64,000 nucleotides of DNA from Sulfitobacter sp. THAF37 (GTDB lineage Bacteria > Pseudomonadota > Alphaproteobacteria > Rhodobacterales > Rhodobacteraceae): the NCBI RefSeq assembly GCF_009363555.1, contig NZ_CP045372.1, forward strand, positions 1,054,001-1,118,000, given 5' to 3'. The notes under the pieces are model-generated. The model ran no database searches, was not told where the DNA came from, and saw only the letters and a program-made list of their open reading frames with translations. The translations under genes were made by a program, and so were the position numbers. The stretch's first letter is position 1. The number at the start of each line of letters is the position of its first letter. Shown here piece after piece: positions 27,053 to 37,152 of the stretch.

Positions 27053-27853
27053 TCATATTGAATTGTTCTTTATCAGCTCTTTCGCCAACGCCCTGTAGGC
27101 GGATGCGCCCTTGGACGTGGTATCATAAGACAATACGGGCATCGCAAAACTGGGCGCCTCGCTGACTCGGACGTTCCTGGGAATGACCGTTTCGAACACG
27201 AGATCACCCAGATTGCTGCGGGCATCGTTCTCAACCTGTTGGGAGAGGTTATTCCTGCGATCATACATTGTCAGGACGATGCCCTCGATGCGAAGATCCT
27301 TGTTTCCACTTTGCCGTACCTCACGGATCGTCAGCATGAGTTGGGACAGACCTTCCAACGCGAAAAACTCGCTTTGCAGCGGCACGAGGATCGAATGGGC
27401 CGCAATCATCGCGTTGACCGTCAGAAGGTTCAGTGACGGGGGACAGTCGATCAGGATATAGTCCAGGGCGAATGCATCCATCGCTGTCTGGCGCAGTGCA
27501 TCATGCAGGAGAAAGCTGCGTTTCTCGTTCGAGATCAACTCAATATCCGCCGAGCTCAGATCGACTGTGGCCGGGACAATGAAAAGGCCGTCGAACGCTG
27601 TTCTTTGGACAACATCATCCAGCTCGATGTCTTCGAGCAACAGCTCGTAGGTCGTGTATTCCCGGTCGTTACTTTCAACGCCAAGCCCGGTCGATGCGTT
27701 TCCTTGGGGATCAAGATCCACCAACAGAACGCGCTTGCCTTGCTCTACCAGAGCGGCAGCGAGGTTAATGGACGTCGTCGTCTTGCCAACGCCCCCCTTC
27801 TGATTGGCTACAGCGATTATTTTCGGCCCTTCGGGACGGGACAAGTCAGACAC
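27053..27853 (-). CDS. parA: Chromosome partitioning ATPase ParA
   Basis: A 266-residue ParA/Soj ATPase. IIAVANQKGGVGKTTTSINLAAAL carries the deviant Walker A with the signature lysine, LLVDLDPQGNASTGLG follows, and DYILIDCPPSLNLLTVNA holds Walker B. It forms the nucleoid gradient that pulls ParB-parS complexes. The start is GTG at 27853, overlapping the rsmG 3' end by eight bases and preceded by AAGGAT. Confidence 0.97.
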   Translation of the reverse strand: MSDLSRPEGPKIIAVANQKGGVGKTTTSINLAAALVEQGKRVLLVDLDPQGNASTGLGVESNDREYTTYELLLEDIELDDVVQRTAFDGLFIVPATVDLSSADIELISNEKRSFLLHDALRQTAMDAFALDYILIDCPPSLNLLTVNAMIAAHSILVPLQSEFFALEGLSQLMLTIREVRQSGNKDLRIEGIVLTMYDRRNNLSQQVENDARSNLGDLVFETVIPRNVRVSEAPSFAMPVLSYDTTSKGASAYRALAKELIKNNSI

Positions 27854-28454
27854 GCTTAATATCCTTGATCAACAAAACGGCGGCGGCGGCGCTGGTTTTA
27901 CTTTTAACGGGATCGAGGGAATATGACCATGTTTTGCGGGCCTCTTCATCCTCTTTCCGCCAGTTCTGCCCCTTGGGAAAAACAGCGGTACCGTGGTTGA
28001 CCAGATGACGTTCTGCAAATGTCAGAAGCGTAGACAGATCAGATAGCGCGCGCGCAGACAAAGCATCCGCATTCAGCGGCGGCACTTTTTCAATACGCTC
28101 GGTCAGAACGATCGCGTTCAAATCCAGCTCTCTGATCGCCGTTTTCAAGAATATCCCCTTTCGTTGATCGCTTTCAACCAAAGTGATCTGGCCAGCCGGG
28201 TTTTGTTCTTTCGCCAAAATGGCCAAGACAATACCGGGAAGGCCACCACCGCTTCCGAGGTCCGCCCAATGATCAAAGGACGGCACCAGATCGAACAGCT
28301 GCGCCGAGTCAAGAATATGCCGTCGCCAAATATCGTCCAAGGTGCTCTTGGATATCAGATTGATTTTCACGGTCCAACGCGCAACGAGCGATGAGAACTG
28401 CTCAAGACGTTCCAATGTTTCACGTGAAACATTCAAATCTTCCAATGAACTCAT
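27846..28454 (-). CDS. rsmG: 16S rRNA (guanine(527)-N(7))-methyltransferase RsmG
   Basis: A 202-residue class I SAM-dependent methyltransferase (GidB). The SAM-binding motif [17 protein letters not shown], then [19 protein letters not shown], is characteristic. It methylates G527 of 16S rRNA; loss gives low-level streptomycin resistance. The first 15 codons contain a full parS sequence, which here encodes NVSRET. The start overlaps the mnmG stop by four bases. Confidence 0.96.
   Translation of the reverse strand: MSSLEDLNVSRETLERLEQFSSLVARWTVKINLISKSTLDDIWRRHILDSAQLFDLVPSFDHWADLGSGGGLPGIVLAILAKEQNPAGQITLVESDQRKGIFLKTAIRELDLNAIVLTERIEKVPPLNADALSARALSDLSTLLTFAERHLVNHGTAVFPKGQNWRKEDEEARKTWSYSLDPVKSKTSAAAAVLLIKDIKRV
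28416..28431. promoter_or_regulatory. parS centromere site in the 5' codons of rsmG
   Basis: TGTTTCACGTGAAACA is a perfect palindrome and a perfect match to the universal bacterial parS. It lies within the rsmG coding sequence, about 1.4 kb from parB, and is the expected ParB loading site. Confidence 0.95.
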
Positions 28455-30322
28455 GCCTTCAACCGGCTGCTCAAACGCCGCAACCGCGACAGAAGCAACG
28501 TGAGCGCCGCCGGTGTCATACCCTCGATCCTCGAGGCTTGCGCCAGGTTCGACGGTCTTGCGGCGATCAACTTGCTTTTGAGTTCGTTGGAAAGCCCGTC
28601 CAGACCGGCATAATCAAAATCATCCGGGATGGCGAAGCCCTCGTCCTTCCGAAGGGTATCAATATCCTTTTGCTGGCGCGCAAGATAGTTCGCGTAAAGC
28701 GCATCATATTGCACTTGGCGCTTAAGCGCAGGATCGAGCGCCTCAAGCTCTGGGAACAAGGGTGCGATGTCAGAGAATTCTGTTTTTGGAAAAGACAGGA
28801 GCTGTGTTCCCGTCTTGCGGCCGCCATCTTGGCTGGCGGTTATCCCGACCGCTTTGATCTCCTTCGGCGTAAATGACCGCGCGTCCAACATCGACCTCGC
28901 ACTCTTCAGCGCAGCCAGCTTGCGGTTGAATATCTCGATCCGTTTCTCGGAAATGCAACCGATAGAAATGGCGCGCGGCGTCAGTCGTTGGTCCGCGTTA
29001 TCCGCCCTGAGCGACAACCTGAATTCCGCCCGCGAGGTAAACATACGGTAGGGTTCCGTTACCCCCATCGTGGTCAAATCATCAATCATCACACCGATAT
29101 AGCTTTCCGCGCGGCTAAACAGGATTTCCTCTTCTCTTCTGACCAGGCGCACGGCATTCAGGCCCGCGACCAAACCCTGTGCTGCGGCTTCCTCGTAACC
29201 CGTGGTCCCGTTGATCTGCCCCGCCAGGAAAAGCCCCCGAACATCCTTCAATTCAAGGGTCGGTTTTAATGACCGCGGATCAACGTAATCGTATTCGATA
29301 GCATACCCCGGTTGCAGAATAACCGCGTCTTCCAGTCCCTTTATGGAACGAACGTAAGCCTCCTGAACGTCTTCGGGCAAAGACGTAGAGATGCCATTCG
29401 GGTAGACTGTATGATCATCAACGCCTTCCGGCTCCAAGAAGATCTGATGCGAGGTCTTCTCGGCAAACCGAACGACCTTGTCTTCGATAGATGGGCAGTA
29501 CCTGGGGCCTGTGCCGTCGATCATGCCACCGTACATCGCAGACCGATCCAGATTTCGCCGGATGATCTCGTGGGTGTTTTCATTTGTGTGCGCGATACCG
29601 CAGGCGATTTGCGGAGCGGTGGGACGATCCGAAAGAAAGGAAAACAGGACCGGATCATCATCACCCGGCTGCATCTGAAGCTCAGACCAATTGATTGTGC
29701 GCCCGTCCAAGCGCGGTGGCGTGCCGGTCTTCAGGCGGCCCATACGTAGCTGGAACTGGTCCAGGCGCTCAGCAAGTTTGACCGAAGGCCGATCCCCCAT
29801 CCGCCCACCGGAGTAGGATACGTCACCGACATGAATGAGGCCCCGGAGAAATGTCCCGGAAGTAAGAATAACAGCGGCGGCCCCTAGCCTTTCGCCGTTG
29901 CCCAGCTCCACTCCGGTCACAGTCTGACCGTCCAGCAGCAAATCAACCACCTCCCCTTCGACGATGTCTAGGCTGGGCTGGTCCTCTGTCATTTTCAGCA
30001 TGGCTTGCCGATACAGCTTTCTGTCAGCCTGGGTGCGCGGACCTTGCACAGCCGGTCCCTTCCGGCGATTCAGCAACCGGAATTGTATACCGGCCGCATC
30101 GGCGGCGCGGCCCATAACCCCGTCCATCGCATCAATTTCGCGGACAAGATGCCCTTTACCCAGTCCGCCAATGGCCGGATTGCAAGACATCACGCCGATA
30201 TCTTCCCGGCGCATCGTGACCAGCGCGGTTGCGGCACCCATCCGGGCAGCTGCGTGCGCGGCTTCGGTACCAGCATGGCCGCCGCCAATGACAATCACAT
30301 CAAAATGTTTCACGTGAAACAC
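28451..30322 (-). CDS. mnmG: tRNA uridine-5-carboxymethylaminomethyl modification enzyme MnmG
   Basis: The start is the GTG at 30322, giving [20 protein letters not shown] and 623 residues, the family length; the longer frame runs into mnmE. The FAD motif [19 protein letters not shown] is at residues 11-30, with [21 protein letters not shown] and [17 protein letters not shown] further on. With MnmE it forms cmnm5U at the tRNA wobble position. The start codon is part of a parS sequence. It lies 4 bp after mnmE. Confidence 0.96.
   Translation of the reverse strand: MFHVKHFDVIVIGGGHAGTEAAHAAARMGAATALVTMRREDIGVMSCNPAIGGLGKGHLVREIDAMDGVMGRAADAAGIQFRLLNRRKGPAVQGPRTQADRKLYRQAMLKMTEDQPSLDIVEGEVVDLLLDGQTVTGVELGNGERLGAAAVILTSGTFLRGLIHVGDVSYSGGRMGDRPSVKLAERLDQFQLRMGRLKTGTPPRLDGRTINWSELQMQPGDDDPVLFSFLSDRPTAPQIACGIAHTNENTHEIIRRNLDRSAMYGGMIDGTGPRYCPSIEDKVVRFAEKTSHQIFLEPEGVDDHTVYPNGISTSLPEDVQEAYVRSIKGLEDAVILQPGYAIEYDYVDPRSLKPTLELKDVRGLFLAGQINGTTGYEEAAAQGLVAGLNAVRLVRREEEILFSRAESYIGVMIDDLTTMGVTEPYRMFTSRAEFRLSLRADNADQRLTPRAISIGCISEKRIEIFNRKLAALKSARSMLDARSFTPKEIKAVGITASQDGGRKTGTQLLSFPKTEFSDIAPLFPELEALDPALKRQVQYDALYANYLARQQKDIDTLRKDEGFAIPDDFDYAGLDGLSNELKSKLIAARPSNLAQASRIEGMTPAALTLLLSRLRRLSSRLKA
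30306..30321. promoter_or_regulatory. parS centromere site at the mnmG start codon
   Basis: A second perfect TGTTTCACGTGAAACA, 1.9 kb from the first. On the minus strand it covers two bases of the mnmG GTG start codon and the codons for FHVKH. It is also about 3.2 kb from the proposed origin. Confidence 0.95.
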
Positions 30323-30326
30323 TCCA

Positions 30327-31613
30327 TCATTTTCCGATGCAGAAGTTCGCAAAAATCTCATCGAGGAAATTCTCAACACCGACGCGACCAATCAGACTTT
30401 CCAACGCCTGAATCACCAACCGCAATTCCTCTGCTGCAAAATCATACTGGTCAGGACCGGCAGATGCCATGGCAATTGCGGAAATGAGGGATTCCCGCGC
30501 ATGCAGTAAGGCTATGCGATGGCGTTCCTGTGTCGCAAGGCCAGCATCCTGTACGCGAACCGACAATATGCTCTGAATATCCCCGATCAATTGCGATACG
30601 CCCTCGCCCGTCTTTCCAGATACGGCGCCCGCTTTGTCCTTGCGCATGTCGGCCTTGGGCTTCAGATGAATGTCGCCAGGTTCCGGCGCCACGATCAGGT
30701 CCTCGCCCTCTTCCGACAGAAAGATACGAAGATCCGCTGCGCTGCTGCGTTCAACAGCGCGCTGTACGCCGATCTTTTCGATAGAATCCTCTGTTTCCCG
30801 CAGGCCCGCGGTATCCAGAAACGTCACCGGCAATCCGCCCAGATCCATGCGCACTTCAATCACATCACGAGTCGTACCCGCGACTTCAGAGGTGATCGCA
30901 GCATCCCGTCCCGCAAGCGCATTGAGCAGTGTCGACTTACCCGCATTTGCCGGTCCGATGATTGCAACTTCAAACCCGCTGCGAATGCGCTCTGCCGCGT
31001 TTACACCGGCCAGTTCCTCATCGACGCTCTTCAGCACACCGTTCAGAAGCTGTGCAACTTCAGGAGACACATCAACCGGCACGTCCTCGTCGGCAAAGTC
31101 GATCGTGACCGTCAGAAGAGAGGCGGCCCGTATCAGATCAGACCGCCATTGCTCCACCCGTTCAGTCAATTTACCGGACAAGCCACGCATCGCCTGCTTG
31201 CGCTGCGCCTCGGTCTCGGCCTCGATCAGATCACCTAGACCTTCGATCTGGACGAGGTCCATCCGACCGTTTTCAAGCGCCCGCCGGGAAAATTCACCAG
31301 GTTCGGCGAGACGGCATTCCGGAAATTCACCGATGTAGCGCAAGACGGCCCGAAGAACCGCGATGCTCCCATGCAGATGGAATTCGACGACGTCTTCACC
31401 TGTAAAGCTATGCGGTCCCTCAAAGCATAGAACCAATGCACGGTCGAGCAGAGCCCCCTCTGCATCGCGCAAGCTCCGAACCGCGGATTGCCGCGGCGCA
31501 GGCAGCGATCCTGCCAGGGACCGACCCACCTCAAAGGCCGCCGGACCGGACACGCGCACAACCGCCACGCCGGCCCGCCCCATGACTGTCGCCTGGGCAA
31601 AAATCGTGTCCAT
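30327..31613 (-). CDS. mnmE: tRNA modification GTPase MnmE
   Basis: A 428-residue TrmE-type GTPase. It starts [24 protein letters not shown], the N-terminal tetrahydrofolate-binding domain, has the inserted G domain with [31 protein letters not shown] and DTAGLRET, and ends with the FCIGK motif whose cysteine is required for tRNA modification. It is the partner of MnmG, encoded next to it. Confidence 0.97.
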   Translation of the reverse strand: MDTIFAQATVMGRAGVAVVRVSGPAAFEVGRSLAGSLPAPRQSAVRSLRDAEGALLDRALVLCFEGPHSFTGEDVVEFHLHGSIAVLRAVLRYIGEFPECRLAEPGEFSRRALENGRMDLVQIEGLGDLIEAETEAQRKQAMRGLSGKLTERVEQWRSDLIRAASLLTVTIDFADEDVPVDVSPEVAQLLNGVLKSVDEELAGVNAAERIRSGFEVAIIGPANAGKSTLLNALAGRDAAITSEVAGTTRDVIEVRMDLGGLPVTFLDTAGLRETEDSIEKIGVQRAVERSSAADLRIFLSEEGEDLIVAPEPGDIHLKPKADMRKDKAGAVSGKTGEGVSQLIGDIQSILSVRVQDAGLATQERHRIALLHARESLISAIAMASAGPDQYDFAAEELRLVIQALESLIGRVGVENFLDEIFANFCIGK

Positions 31614-31644
31614 TTCACGTAACCTGTTGTTATTGTTTAATAAC

Positions 31645-32916
31645 TTAGGTGTTCATCGAGTCGAAGAAGTCAGAGTTCGATTTGGTCTGCTTCAACTTGC
31701 CGATCAGGAACTCGATCGCGTCGGTGGTTCCCATCGGGTTCAGAATGCGGCGAAGGACAAAGGTCTTCTGAAGATCGGTTTTTTCGACCAGCAGGTCTTC
31801 CTTCCGCGTGCCCGACTTGAGGATGTCGATAGCTGGGAACACCCGCTTGTCCGCGATCTTACGGTCGAGCACGATCTCGGAGTTGCCGGTACCCTTGAAC
31901 TCTTCAAAGATCACCTCGTCCATCCGGCTGCCGGTGTCGATCAAGGCGGTTGCGATAATGGTCAGCGATCCGCCTTCTTCGATATTCCGCGCGGCACCGA
32001 AAAACCGCTTGGGCCGTTGCAGCGCATTCGCATCCACACCACCGGTCAGCACCTTACCCGAGGACGGGACCACCGTGTTGAAGGCGCGGCCGAGGCGCGT
32101 GATGGAATCGAGCAGGATGACCACGTCACGCTTGTGTTCGACCAGCCGCTTTGCCTTTTCGATCACCATGTCGGACACCGCCACGTGCCGGGTTGCCGGT
32201 TCGTCAAAGGTCGAAGAAACGACTTCACCCTTCACCGACCGCTGCATGTCGGTCACTTCCTCCGGTCGTTCGTCGATCAGAAGAACGATCAGGTAGCACT
32301 CAGGGTGGTTCTTTTCGATCGAGTTGGCGATGTTCTGAAGCAGAACCGTCTTGCCGGTCCGTGGCGGCGCGACGATCAGCGACCGCTGCCCCTTGCCGAT
32401 CGGCGACACCAGGTCGATGATGCGCGCCGACCGGTCCTTGACCGTGGGATCTTCGACTTCCATGGTCAGCCGTTCGTCCGGGTAAAGCGGCGTCAGGTTC
32501 TCGAAAGCCACCTTGTGGCGGGCTTTCTCGGGTTCTTCGAAGTTGATCTTGGTCACTTCGGTCAGGGCAAAGTACCGTTCGTTATCGTCCGGCGCCTTGA
32601 TCAATCCCTCAATGGTGTCCCCGGTTCGCAAAGACCACTGCCGGATCATGTCGGGCGAGACATAGATGTCGTCCGGGCCGGGCAGATAGTTCGCCTCGGG
32701 CGAGCGGAGAAAGCCGAAACCGTCTTGCAGCACTTCCAATACACCGTCGCCGGAAATCTCCCATCCCTCGTCCGCGCGTTCCCGCAGGATCTGGAACATC
32801 ATTTCGCCTTTGCGCATGGTCGAGGCGTTTTCAATTTCCAGTTCCTCGGCCATGGCCAGCAGGTTCTTGGGCGTCTGCGCCTTAAGGTCGGCGAGGTTCA
32901 GTGTGTCGGTTGTCAT
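31645..32916 (-). CDS. rho: Transcription termination factor Rho
   Basis: The start at 32916 ([20 protein letters not shown]) gives 423 residues, the usual size; the frame is open 23 codons upstream. It has the N-terminal helix domain, the RNA-binding region [24 protein letters not shown], Walker [16 protein letters not shown], and the Q/R-loop segments. Rho is a hexameric RNA helicase ending transcription. It is followed by mnmE at a 31-bp distance that contains a small AT-rich hairpin. Confidence 0.97.
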   Translation of the reverse strand: MTTDTLNLADLKAQTPKNLLAMAEELEIENASTMRKGEMMFQILRERADEGWEISGDGVLEVLQDGFGFLRSPEANYLPGPDDIYVSPDMIRQWSLRTGDTIEGLIKAPDDNERYFALTEVTKINFEEPEKARHKVAFENLTPLYPDERLTMEVEDPTVKDRSARIIDLVSPIGKGQRSLIVAPPRTGKTVLLQNIANSIEKNHPECYLIVLLIDERPEEVTDMQRSVKGEVVSSTFDEPATRHVAVSDMVIEKAKRLVEHKRDVVILLDSITRLGRAFNTVVPSSGKVLTGGVDANALQRPKRFFGAARNIEEGGSLTIIATALIDTGSRMDEVIFEEFKGTGNSEIVLDRKIADKRVFPAIDILKSGTRKEDLLVEKTDLQKTFVLRRILNPMGTTDAIEFLIGKLKQTKSNSDFFDSMNT

Positions 32917-33044
32917 GGAAAATCCCGTGCAGCTGCGACGCATTGCGCGTCGGCCGGTCATCTTTGCAATGTTGAAGCTAGGCAATCACCCCGGACGGGG
33001 CGTTGCGACGGATATAGGCGGCAGCGCAGCCCAAGTCAATCGGA

Positions 33045-33494
33045 TCAGAACTTCACGACCACGGATATGACGATCAGGATCATCAGAACAGTCGGCACCT
33101 CGTTCATCAGGCGGTAGTGCCGCCCGGTCAGGGAATTGCGACCTTGCCCGAAATCGCGCATGCGCACCACCAGCCATTCGTGAAAACCGGTCATGGCGAT
33201 GACGCCAGCGGCCTTCGTATATGGCCAGATCGCCGACCAGTCGACGATCCCCGGCGTAAGGACCAGCGCAAGACCGAAAACCCATGTCCCGATCATCGCG
33301 GGGCGCATGATCACCGTTGCCAGCTTGTATTCCATCATCGTGAAAATATCGTGGGTGGCCCCGCTCAGACCTGCTTTTTCGGTATGATGAACGAAGAGCC
33401 GCGGCAGATAGAACAGCGCCGCCATCCAGGAGATCACAGAGATGATATGGAACGCCTTGATCCAGGGATAGGCGACAGAAAGAAGGTCAGACAT
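33045..33494 (-). CDS. hemJ: Protoporphyrinogen IX oxidase HemJ
   Basis: The start at 33494 (MSDLLSVAYPWIKAFHIISV) has GGAG seven bases upstream and gives 149 residues, typical for HemJ. Four membrane helices can be traced. The conserved FHIISVISWMAALFYLPRLFVHH holds the heme-ligating and catalytic histidine and arginine region. HemJ oxidises protoporphyrinogen IX to protoporphyrin IX in the membrane. It is the last leftward gene before the proposed origin, where hem genes are commonly found in Alphaproteobacteria. Confidence 0.9.
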   Translation of the reverse strand: MSDLLSVAYPWIKAFHIISVISWMAALFYLPRLFVHHTEKAGLSGATHDIFTMMEYKLATVIMRPAMIGTWVFGLALVLTPGIVDWSAIWPYTKAAGVIAMTGFHEWLVVRMRDFGQGRNSLTGRHYRLMNEVPTVLMILIVISVVVKF

Positions 33495-33898
33495 GTTCTG
33501 CTCCGGTTTCGATGACCTTCTATTAATAATAAAAAAAAGAAGAAAGATGATGTTGTTTGTAGGGCCAGCCAAAACTGTGGATTACGGTGTTTTACCCTGT
33601 TTTGTCCCCAACCCGTATCAGGTCCTTCAGCCCTGTGCATAAGATCGGGTCAAGCCGAAAAATTCCGGTCGGAACCAGTGCAAGAACGGCTTTTCGCCCG
33701 ATATGCCATGTGGATAGCCGGAGGGATAAGACCGTCAAAACTCGATTCCTCCCGGCTGGCGACTTGTTCTTTTGCACGCGTGTACTTCTGTGGCATATCA
33801 CGGCGAAATTGTCGAAACTCGGAGATAGTTCCAGCGGGGTGTCCCTGCCGGGGAACAGTCCTTAATTACTCCGGAAGGTCCTGCACAGGTTTATCCCC
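33495..33898. other. Proposed chromosomal replication origin (oriC), gene-free gap between hemJ and maf
   Basis: This 404-bp gap contains no credible gene. It has an AT-rich tract near 33521-33548 and several DnaA-box-like 9-mers: 33576-33584 (one mismatch), 33634-33642 (perfect TTATGCACA on the minus strand), 33709-33717 (one mismatch) and 33891-33899 (TTATCCCCA, one mismatch). A single GANTC lies at 33744-33748. Genes on the left run leftward and those on the right run rightward, as expected at an origin. In Caulobacter the origin lies in the same neighbourhood, beside maf-aroE-coaE-dnaQ. No origin activity can be proven from sequence alone. Confidence 0.72.
33634..33642 (-). promoter_or_regulatory. 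DnaA box, perfect match
   Basis: TGTGCATAA on the plus strand is TTATGCACA on the minus strand, an exact match to the TTATNCACA consensus. It lies in the middle of the hemJ-maf gap. Confidence 0.7.
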
Positions 33899-34498
33899 AT
33901 GTCCCAGCCGATCATTCTAGCGTCCGGATCGTCGATCCGCGCCAAACTGCTTCAACAGGCCGCCGTTCCTCACCGGGTCGAAGTCCCGAGGATCGACGAA
34001 GAGATGATCAAGAATGCCCTGATCGCCGAGGGTGCAAAGCCACGCGATATCGCGGACACCCTGGCCGAGATGAAGGCACGCCGGATCAGCGAAAAGAACC
34101 CCGAGGCATTGGTCATCGGCTGCGATCAGGTCCTGGATCACCAGGGCATGATGTTGTCGAAGCCGCAGGATGAACAAGACGCGCTTTCCCAGCTTTCTGC
34201 GCTGCGCGGCGATCGGCACGCGCTTTTGTCGGCGGCGGTGATTTACGAGAACGCCGAACCGGTCTGGCGCCATGTCGGGCAGGTCCGGTTGCGGATGCGC
34301 GATCTCTCGGATGGCTACCTGCAGGACTATGTCGCCCGAAACTGGGACAGCATCCGCCATGCCGTCGGCTGCTACAAGCTGGAGGAAGAAGGCGCACGCC
34401 TTTTCACCTCTATCGAAGGGGATTACTTTCACGTTCTGGGTATGCCACTTTTGGAACTGCTGAATTACCTGGCCCTGCGCGGAGACCTTGCCACATGA
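33899..34498 (+). CDS. maf: Maf-like nucleotide pyrophosphatase
   Basis: A 199-residue Maf/HAM1-fold protein: PIILASGSSIRAKLLQQA at the N-terminus, the catalytic ALVIGCDQVLDHQG with the conserved aspartate, and SAVGCYKLEEEGARLF-like segment near residue 155. Maf proteins hydrolyse dTTP/UTP or modified nucleotides. It is the first gene right of the proposed origin and overlaps aroE by four bases. Which Maf subfamily it belongs to is uncertain. Confidence 0.9.
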   Translation: MSQPIILASGSSIRAKLLQQAAVPHRVEVPRIDEEMIKNALIAEGAKPRDIADTLAEMKARRISEKNPEALVIGCDQVLDHQGMMLSKPQDEQDALSQLSALRGDRHALLSAAVIYENAEPVWRHVGQVRLRMRDLSDGYLQDYVARNWDSIRHAVGCYKLEEEGARLFTSIEGDYFHVLGMPLLELLNYLALRGDLAT

Positions 34499-35328
34499 CC
34501 TTGTCCAAAATCCCGCTGGCGGGGGTGATCGGATCGCCGATCGCACATTCCAAATCGCCCCAGTTGCAGGCGCATTGGCTCAGAACCTATGGTCTTGCGG
34601 GTTACTACATCCCTATGGATGTCGCACCGCAGGATCTGGAGACGGTGATACGCACCTTACCCAGCATGGGCTTTGTCGGCGTTAACGTCACAATTCCCCA
34701 CAAGGAAGCGGTAATGTCTATCGCGGATCTAGTCACCGACCGGGCTATCCTGATCGGCGCGGCCAACACCTTGATCTTTCGCAAGGACGGTAAGATTCAT
34801 GCAGACAATACAGATGGTTACGGCTTCATTGAGAACCTGAAAAGCGGTGCGCCGAACTGGAACCCGCGTTCCGGCCCTGCGGCGGTGCTGGGTGCGGGGG
34901 GCGCCGCGCGTGCGGTCATTGCCTCGTTGCTGGATGCCGGGGTGCCCGAGATCCTGCTGTCCAACCGAACAAGGGTCAGGTCCGACAAGTTGAAAACCGA
35001 TTTCGGCAGCAGAATTCGGGTCTATGACTGGGTACAGGCAGGCAACATGCTGGATCATGCGCACCTGGTGGTGAATACGACATCGCTTGGCATGATTGGC
35101 AAAAGCGAGATGCGGGTTCCGCTGGACGGGCTCCAACCCGGTACCGTGGTGACGGATCTTGTCTACGCACCGCTCAAGACCCGTCTGCTGGAAACGGCGG
35201 AAGAGATGGGGTGCATCACGGTGGATGGTCTGGGCATGTTGTTGCACCAGGCTGTGCCGGGTTTCGAACGCTGGTTCGGCAAACGCCCCGAGGTTGACCG
35301 CGCGACCCGCGCGGCGGCGCTGCGCTGA
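34495..35328 (+). CDS. aroE: Shikimate dehydrogenase
   Basis: A 277-residue AroE. AGVIGSPIAHSKSPQLQ is the shikimate-binding signature, NVTIPHKEAV contains the catalytic lysine, and VLGAGGAARAVIASLL is the NADPH-binding motif. It reduces 3-dehydroshikimate in aromatic amino acid synthesis. It lies between maf and coaE with overlapping ends. Confidence 0.97.
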   Translation: MTLSKIPLAGVIGSPIAHSKSPQLQAHWLRTYGLAGYYIPMDVAPQDLETVIRTLPSMGFVGVNVTIPHKEAVMSIADLVTDRAILIGAANTLIFRKDGKIHADNTDGYGFIENLKSGAPNWNPRSGPAAVLGAGGAARAVIASLLDAGVPEILLSNRTRVRSDKLKTDFGSRIRVYDWVQAGNMLDHAHLVVNTTSLGMIGKSEMRVPLDGLQPGTVVTDLVYAPLKTRLLETAEEMGCITVDGLGMLLHQAVPGFERWFGKRPEVDRATRAAALR

Positions 35329-35918
35329 TGTTCAAACTGGGTTTGACCGGCTCCATCGGCATGGGGAAGTCCACAACAGCGGGCATGTTCGCGGAAGAAG
35401 GCTGCGCCGTTTGGGATGCCGATGCGGCAGTGCATCGGCTATACGATGTGGATGGTGCCGCAGTCATCCCGCTTGGCGCAGCCTTTCCCGAGGCGGTTCG
35501 CGGTGCTGCGATTTCACGCGAGGTGTTGAAGCGGATCATCGGGAACGATCCCGGGGCGTTGAAGATAATTGAATCCATCGTGCATCCCTTGGTTGGGGAA
35601 GACCGGGCAGATTTCCTGGCGAAAACAACCGCGGACATCGTTGTGCTGGACATCCCGCTGCTGTTTGAAACCGGCGGACAGAAAAGGATGGATGCAACCG
35701 TATGCGTCTACGTGGATGACGATACCCAGCGTGACCGCGTGCTGGCGCGGGGCACGATGACGCCCGCACAGTTCGAGGCGATCAAGGCCAAACAGATGCC
35801 CGCGGCGGAAAAATGCGGCCTTGCCGACTATGTGATCGAGACCGACACCATTGAACACGCGCGTGAACAGGTGCAGGACGTGGTGAGGACCATTCGGGAG
35901 ACGTTGAAAAATGCGTGA
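35328..35918 (+). CDS. coaE: Dephospho-CoA kinase
   Basis: A 196-residue P-loop kinase with [16 protein letters not shown] (Walker A), [11 protein letters not shown], and [13 protein letters not shown]. It phosphorylates dephospho-CoA in the last step of CoA synthesis. It starts on the base shared with the aroE stop (TGATG) and overlaps dnaQ by eight bases. Confidence 0.97.
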   Translation: MFKLGLTGSIGMGKSTTAGMFAEEGCAVWDADAAVHRLYDVDGAAVIPLGAAFPEAVRGAAISREVLKRIIGNDPGALKIIESIVHPLVGEDRADFLAKTTADIVVLDIPLLFETGGQKRMDATVCVYVDDDTQRDRVLARGTMTPAQFEAIKAKQMPAAEKCGLADYVIETDTIEHAREQVQDVVRTIRETLKNA

Positions 35919-36597
35919 AATCGTACTTGATACCGAAACCACCGGGTTCGACCCCGAAACCGGCGACCGGATCGTCGAGATCGGCGCGGTCGAACTGATG
36001 GGCCACGTCGCGACGGGCCGGACTTATCATCAGTACATCAACCCCGAACGGACCATGCCGGAAGAGGCATTCCAGGTACACGGGCTGGGGGACGAGTTTC
36101 TGCGTGACAAACCCAAGTTCGCCGAGATTGGTCAGGCCTTTCTCGACTTCATCGGTGACGCCAAGCTGGTGATCCACAACGCCGCGTTTGACATCAAGTT
36201 TCTCAACGCCGAACTCAAATGGATGAACCTGCCGCAAATTCCGTGGGAGCAGGCGATCGACACGCTGGCCATTGCGAAAAAGCGTTTTCCCGGCTCACCC
36301 GCCTCTTTGGACGCGTTGTGCCGCCGGTTCAATATCGACAACTCGTCGCGGACCTTGCACGGCGCGTTGCTGGACAGTGAAATTCTGGCCGAAGTCTATC
36401 TGGAGCTGATCGGCGGGCGGCAACCGGACTTTGCGCTGTCGGCGCAGCCGGAGCGCCGCGCGGATCAACCCCATGTCGAGTGGAGCCCAAAGCCGCGGCC
36501 CCGTCCCCTGCCCTCGCGCCTGTCCGAACAGGAATCCGCCGCCCACGCCGAATTCGTCGGCAAGCTGGGCGACGATGCCCTGTGGCGCCAGCTCTAG
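35911..36597 (+). CDS. dnaQ: DNA polymerase III epsilon subunit
   Basis: A 228-residue DEDDh 3'-5' exonuclease. [25 protein letters not shown] carries Exo I (DxE), [14 protein letters not shown] carries Exo II, and [16 protein letters not shown] carries the histidine and aspartate of Exo III. The C-terminal tail after residue 185 is the clamp- and alpha-binding region. It proofreads for the replicase. Its stop shares CTAG with convergent secB. Confidence 0.97.
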   Translation: MREIVLDTETTGFDPETGDRIVEIGAVELMGHVATGRTYHQYINPERTMPEEAFQVHGLGDEFLRDKPKFAEIGQAFLDFIGDAKLVIHNAAFDIKFLNAELKWMNLPQIPWEQAIDTLAIAKKRFPGSPASLDALCRRFNIDNSSRTLHGALLDSEILAEVYLELIGGRQPDFALSAQPERRADQPHVEWSPKPRPRPLPSRLSEQESAAHAEFVGKLGDDALWRQL

Positions 36598-37079
36598 GCG
36601 TCGGCCTTCGGCGGGTTTTCCGCCTGCTGCCGACGGGCGACCTCGTTGCGATACATTGACATGAAGTCGATGTTTTCAAGGTTGAGAGGCGGGAAACCCC
36701 CATCGCGGGTGATGTCGCTGACGACACGGCGCAGGAATGGAAAGATCATGCGGGGGCATTCGATCAGCAGGAACGGGTGGATCTGGTCGTCCGGCACGTT
36801 CTCGACATGGAAAATACCGACATAGTCCAGCTCAAGAACGAACAGCGTCTGATCGCCGCCCTTGTTCTTGGACGTCACGTTCAGCTTGATGGACGTCTCG
36901 AACTGATGATCCGCCGGACGCTTCTTGGCATCCAGGTTGACCTGCACCTGAACGTCGGGCTGCACATCGGTCGGCGCGCCCTTCTGCGCCATGATGTTCT
37001 CGAACGACATGTCGCGGATGAACTGACCCAGCACGCGCATTGTCGGCGCTGTCGGTTGTGTCGGTGCCTCTTCGGCCAT
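36594..37079 (-). CDS. secB: Protein-export chaperone SecB
   Basis: A 161-residue SecB. It has [36 protein letters not shown] and [33 protein letters not shown], all conserved in the family. It holds preproteins unfolded and delivers them to SecA. It is the usual neighbour of dnaQ in Alphaproteobacteria. The 73-bp gap on its upstream side ends at the fxsA stop. Confidence 0.97.
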   Translation of the reverse strand: MAEEAPTQPTAPTMRVLGQFIRDMSFENIMAQKGAPTDVQPDVQVQVNLDAKKRPADHQFETSIKLNVTSKNKGGDQTLFVLELDYVGIFHVENVPDDQIHPFLLIECPRMIFPFLRRVVSDITRDGGFPPLNLENIDFMSMYRNEVARRQQAENPPKADA

Positions 37080-37152
37080 TGGATTTTCCTCGCAAATTCC
37101 TGTTGCCGAAGGACTTATCAGGTTGAAGGGCTGCCCTCAATGGGTCCCGCGC

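Noticed and set aside
33587..33920. Short plus- and minus-strand frames inside the hemJ-maf gap
   Set aside because: They overlap DnaA-like boxes, lack ribosome-binding sites and show no protein-like composition; an origin fits better.
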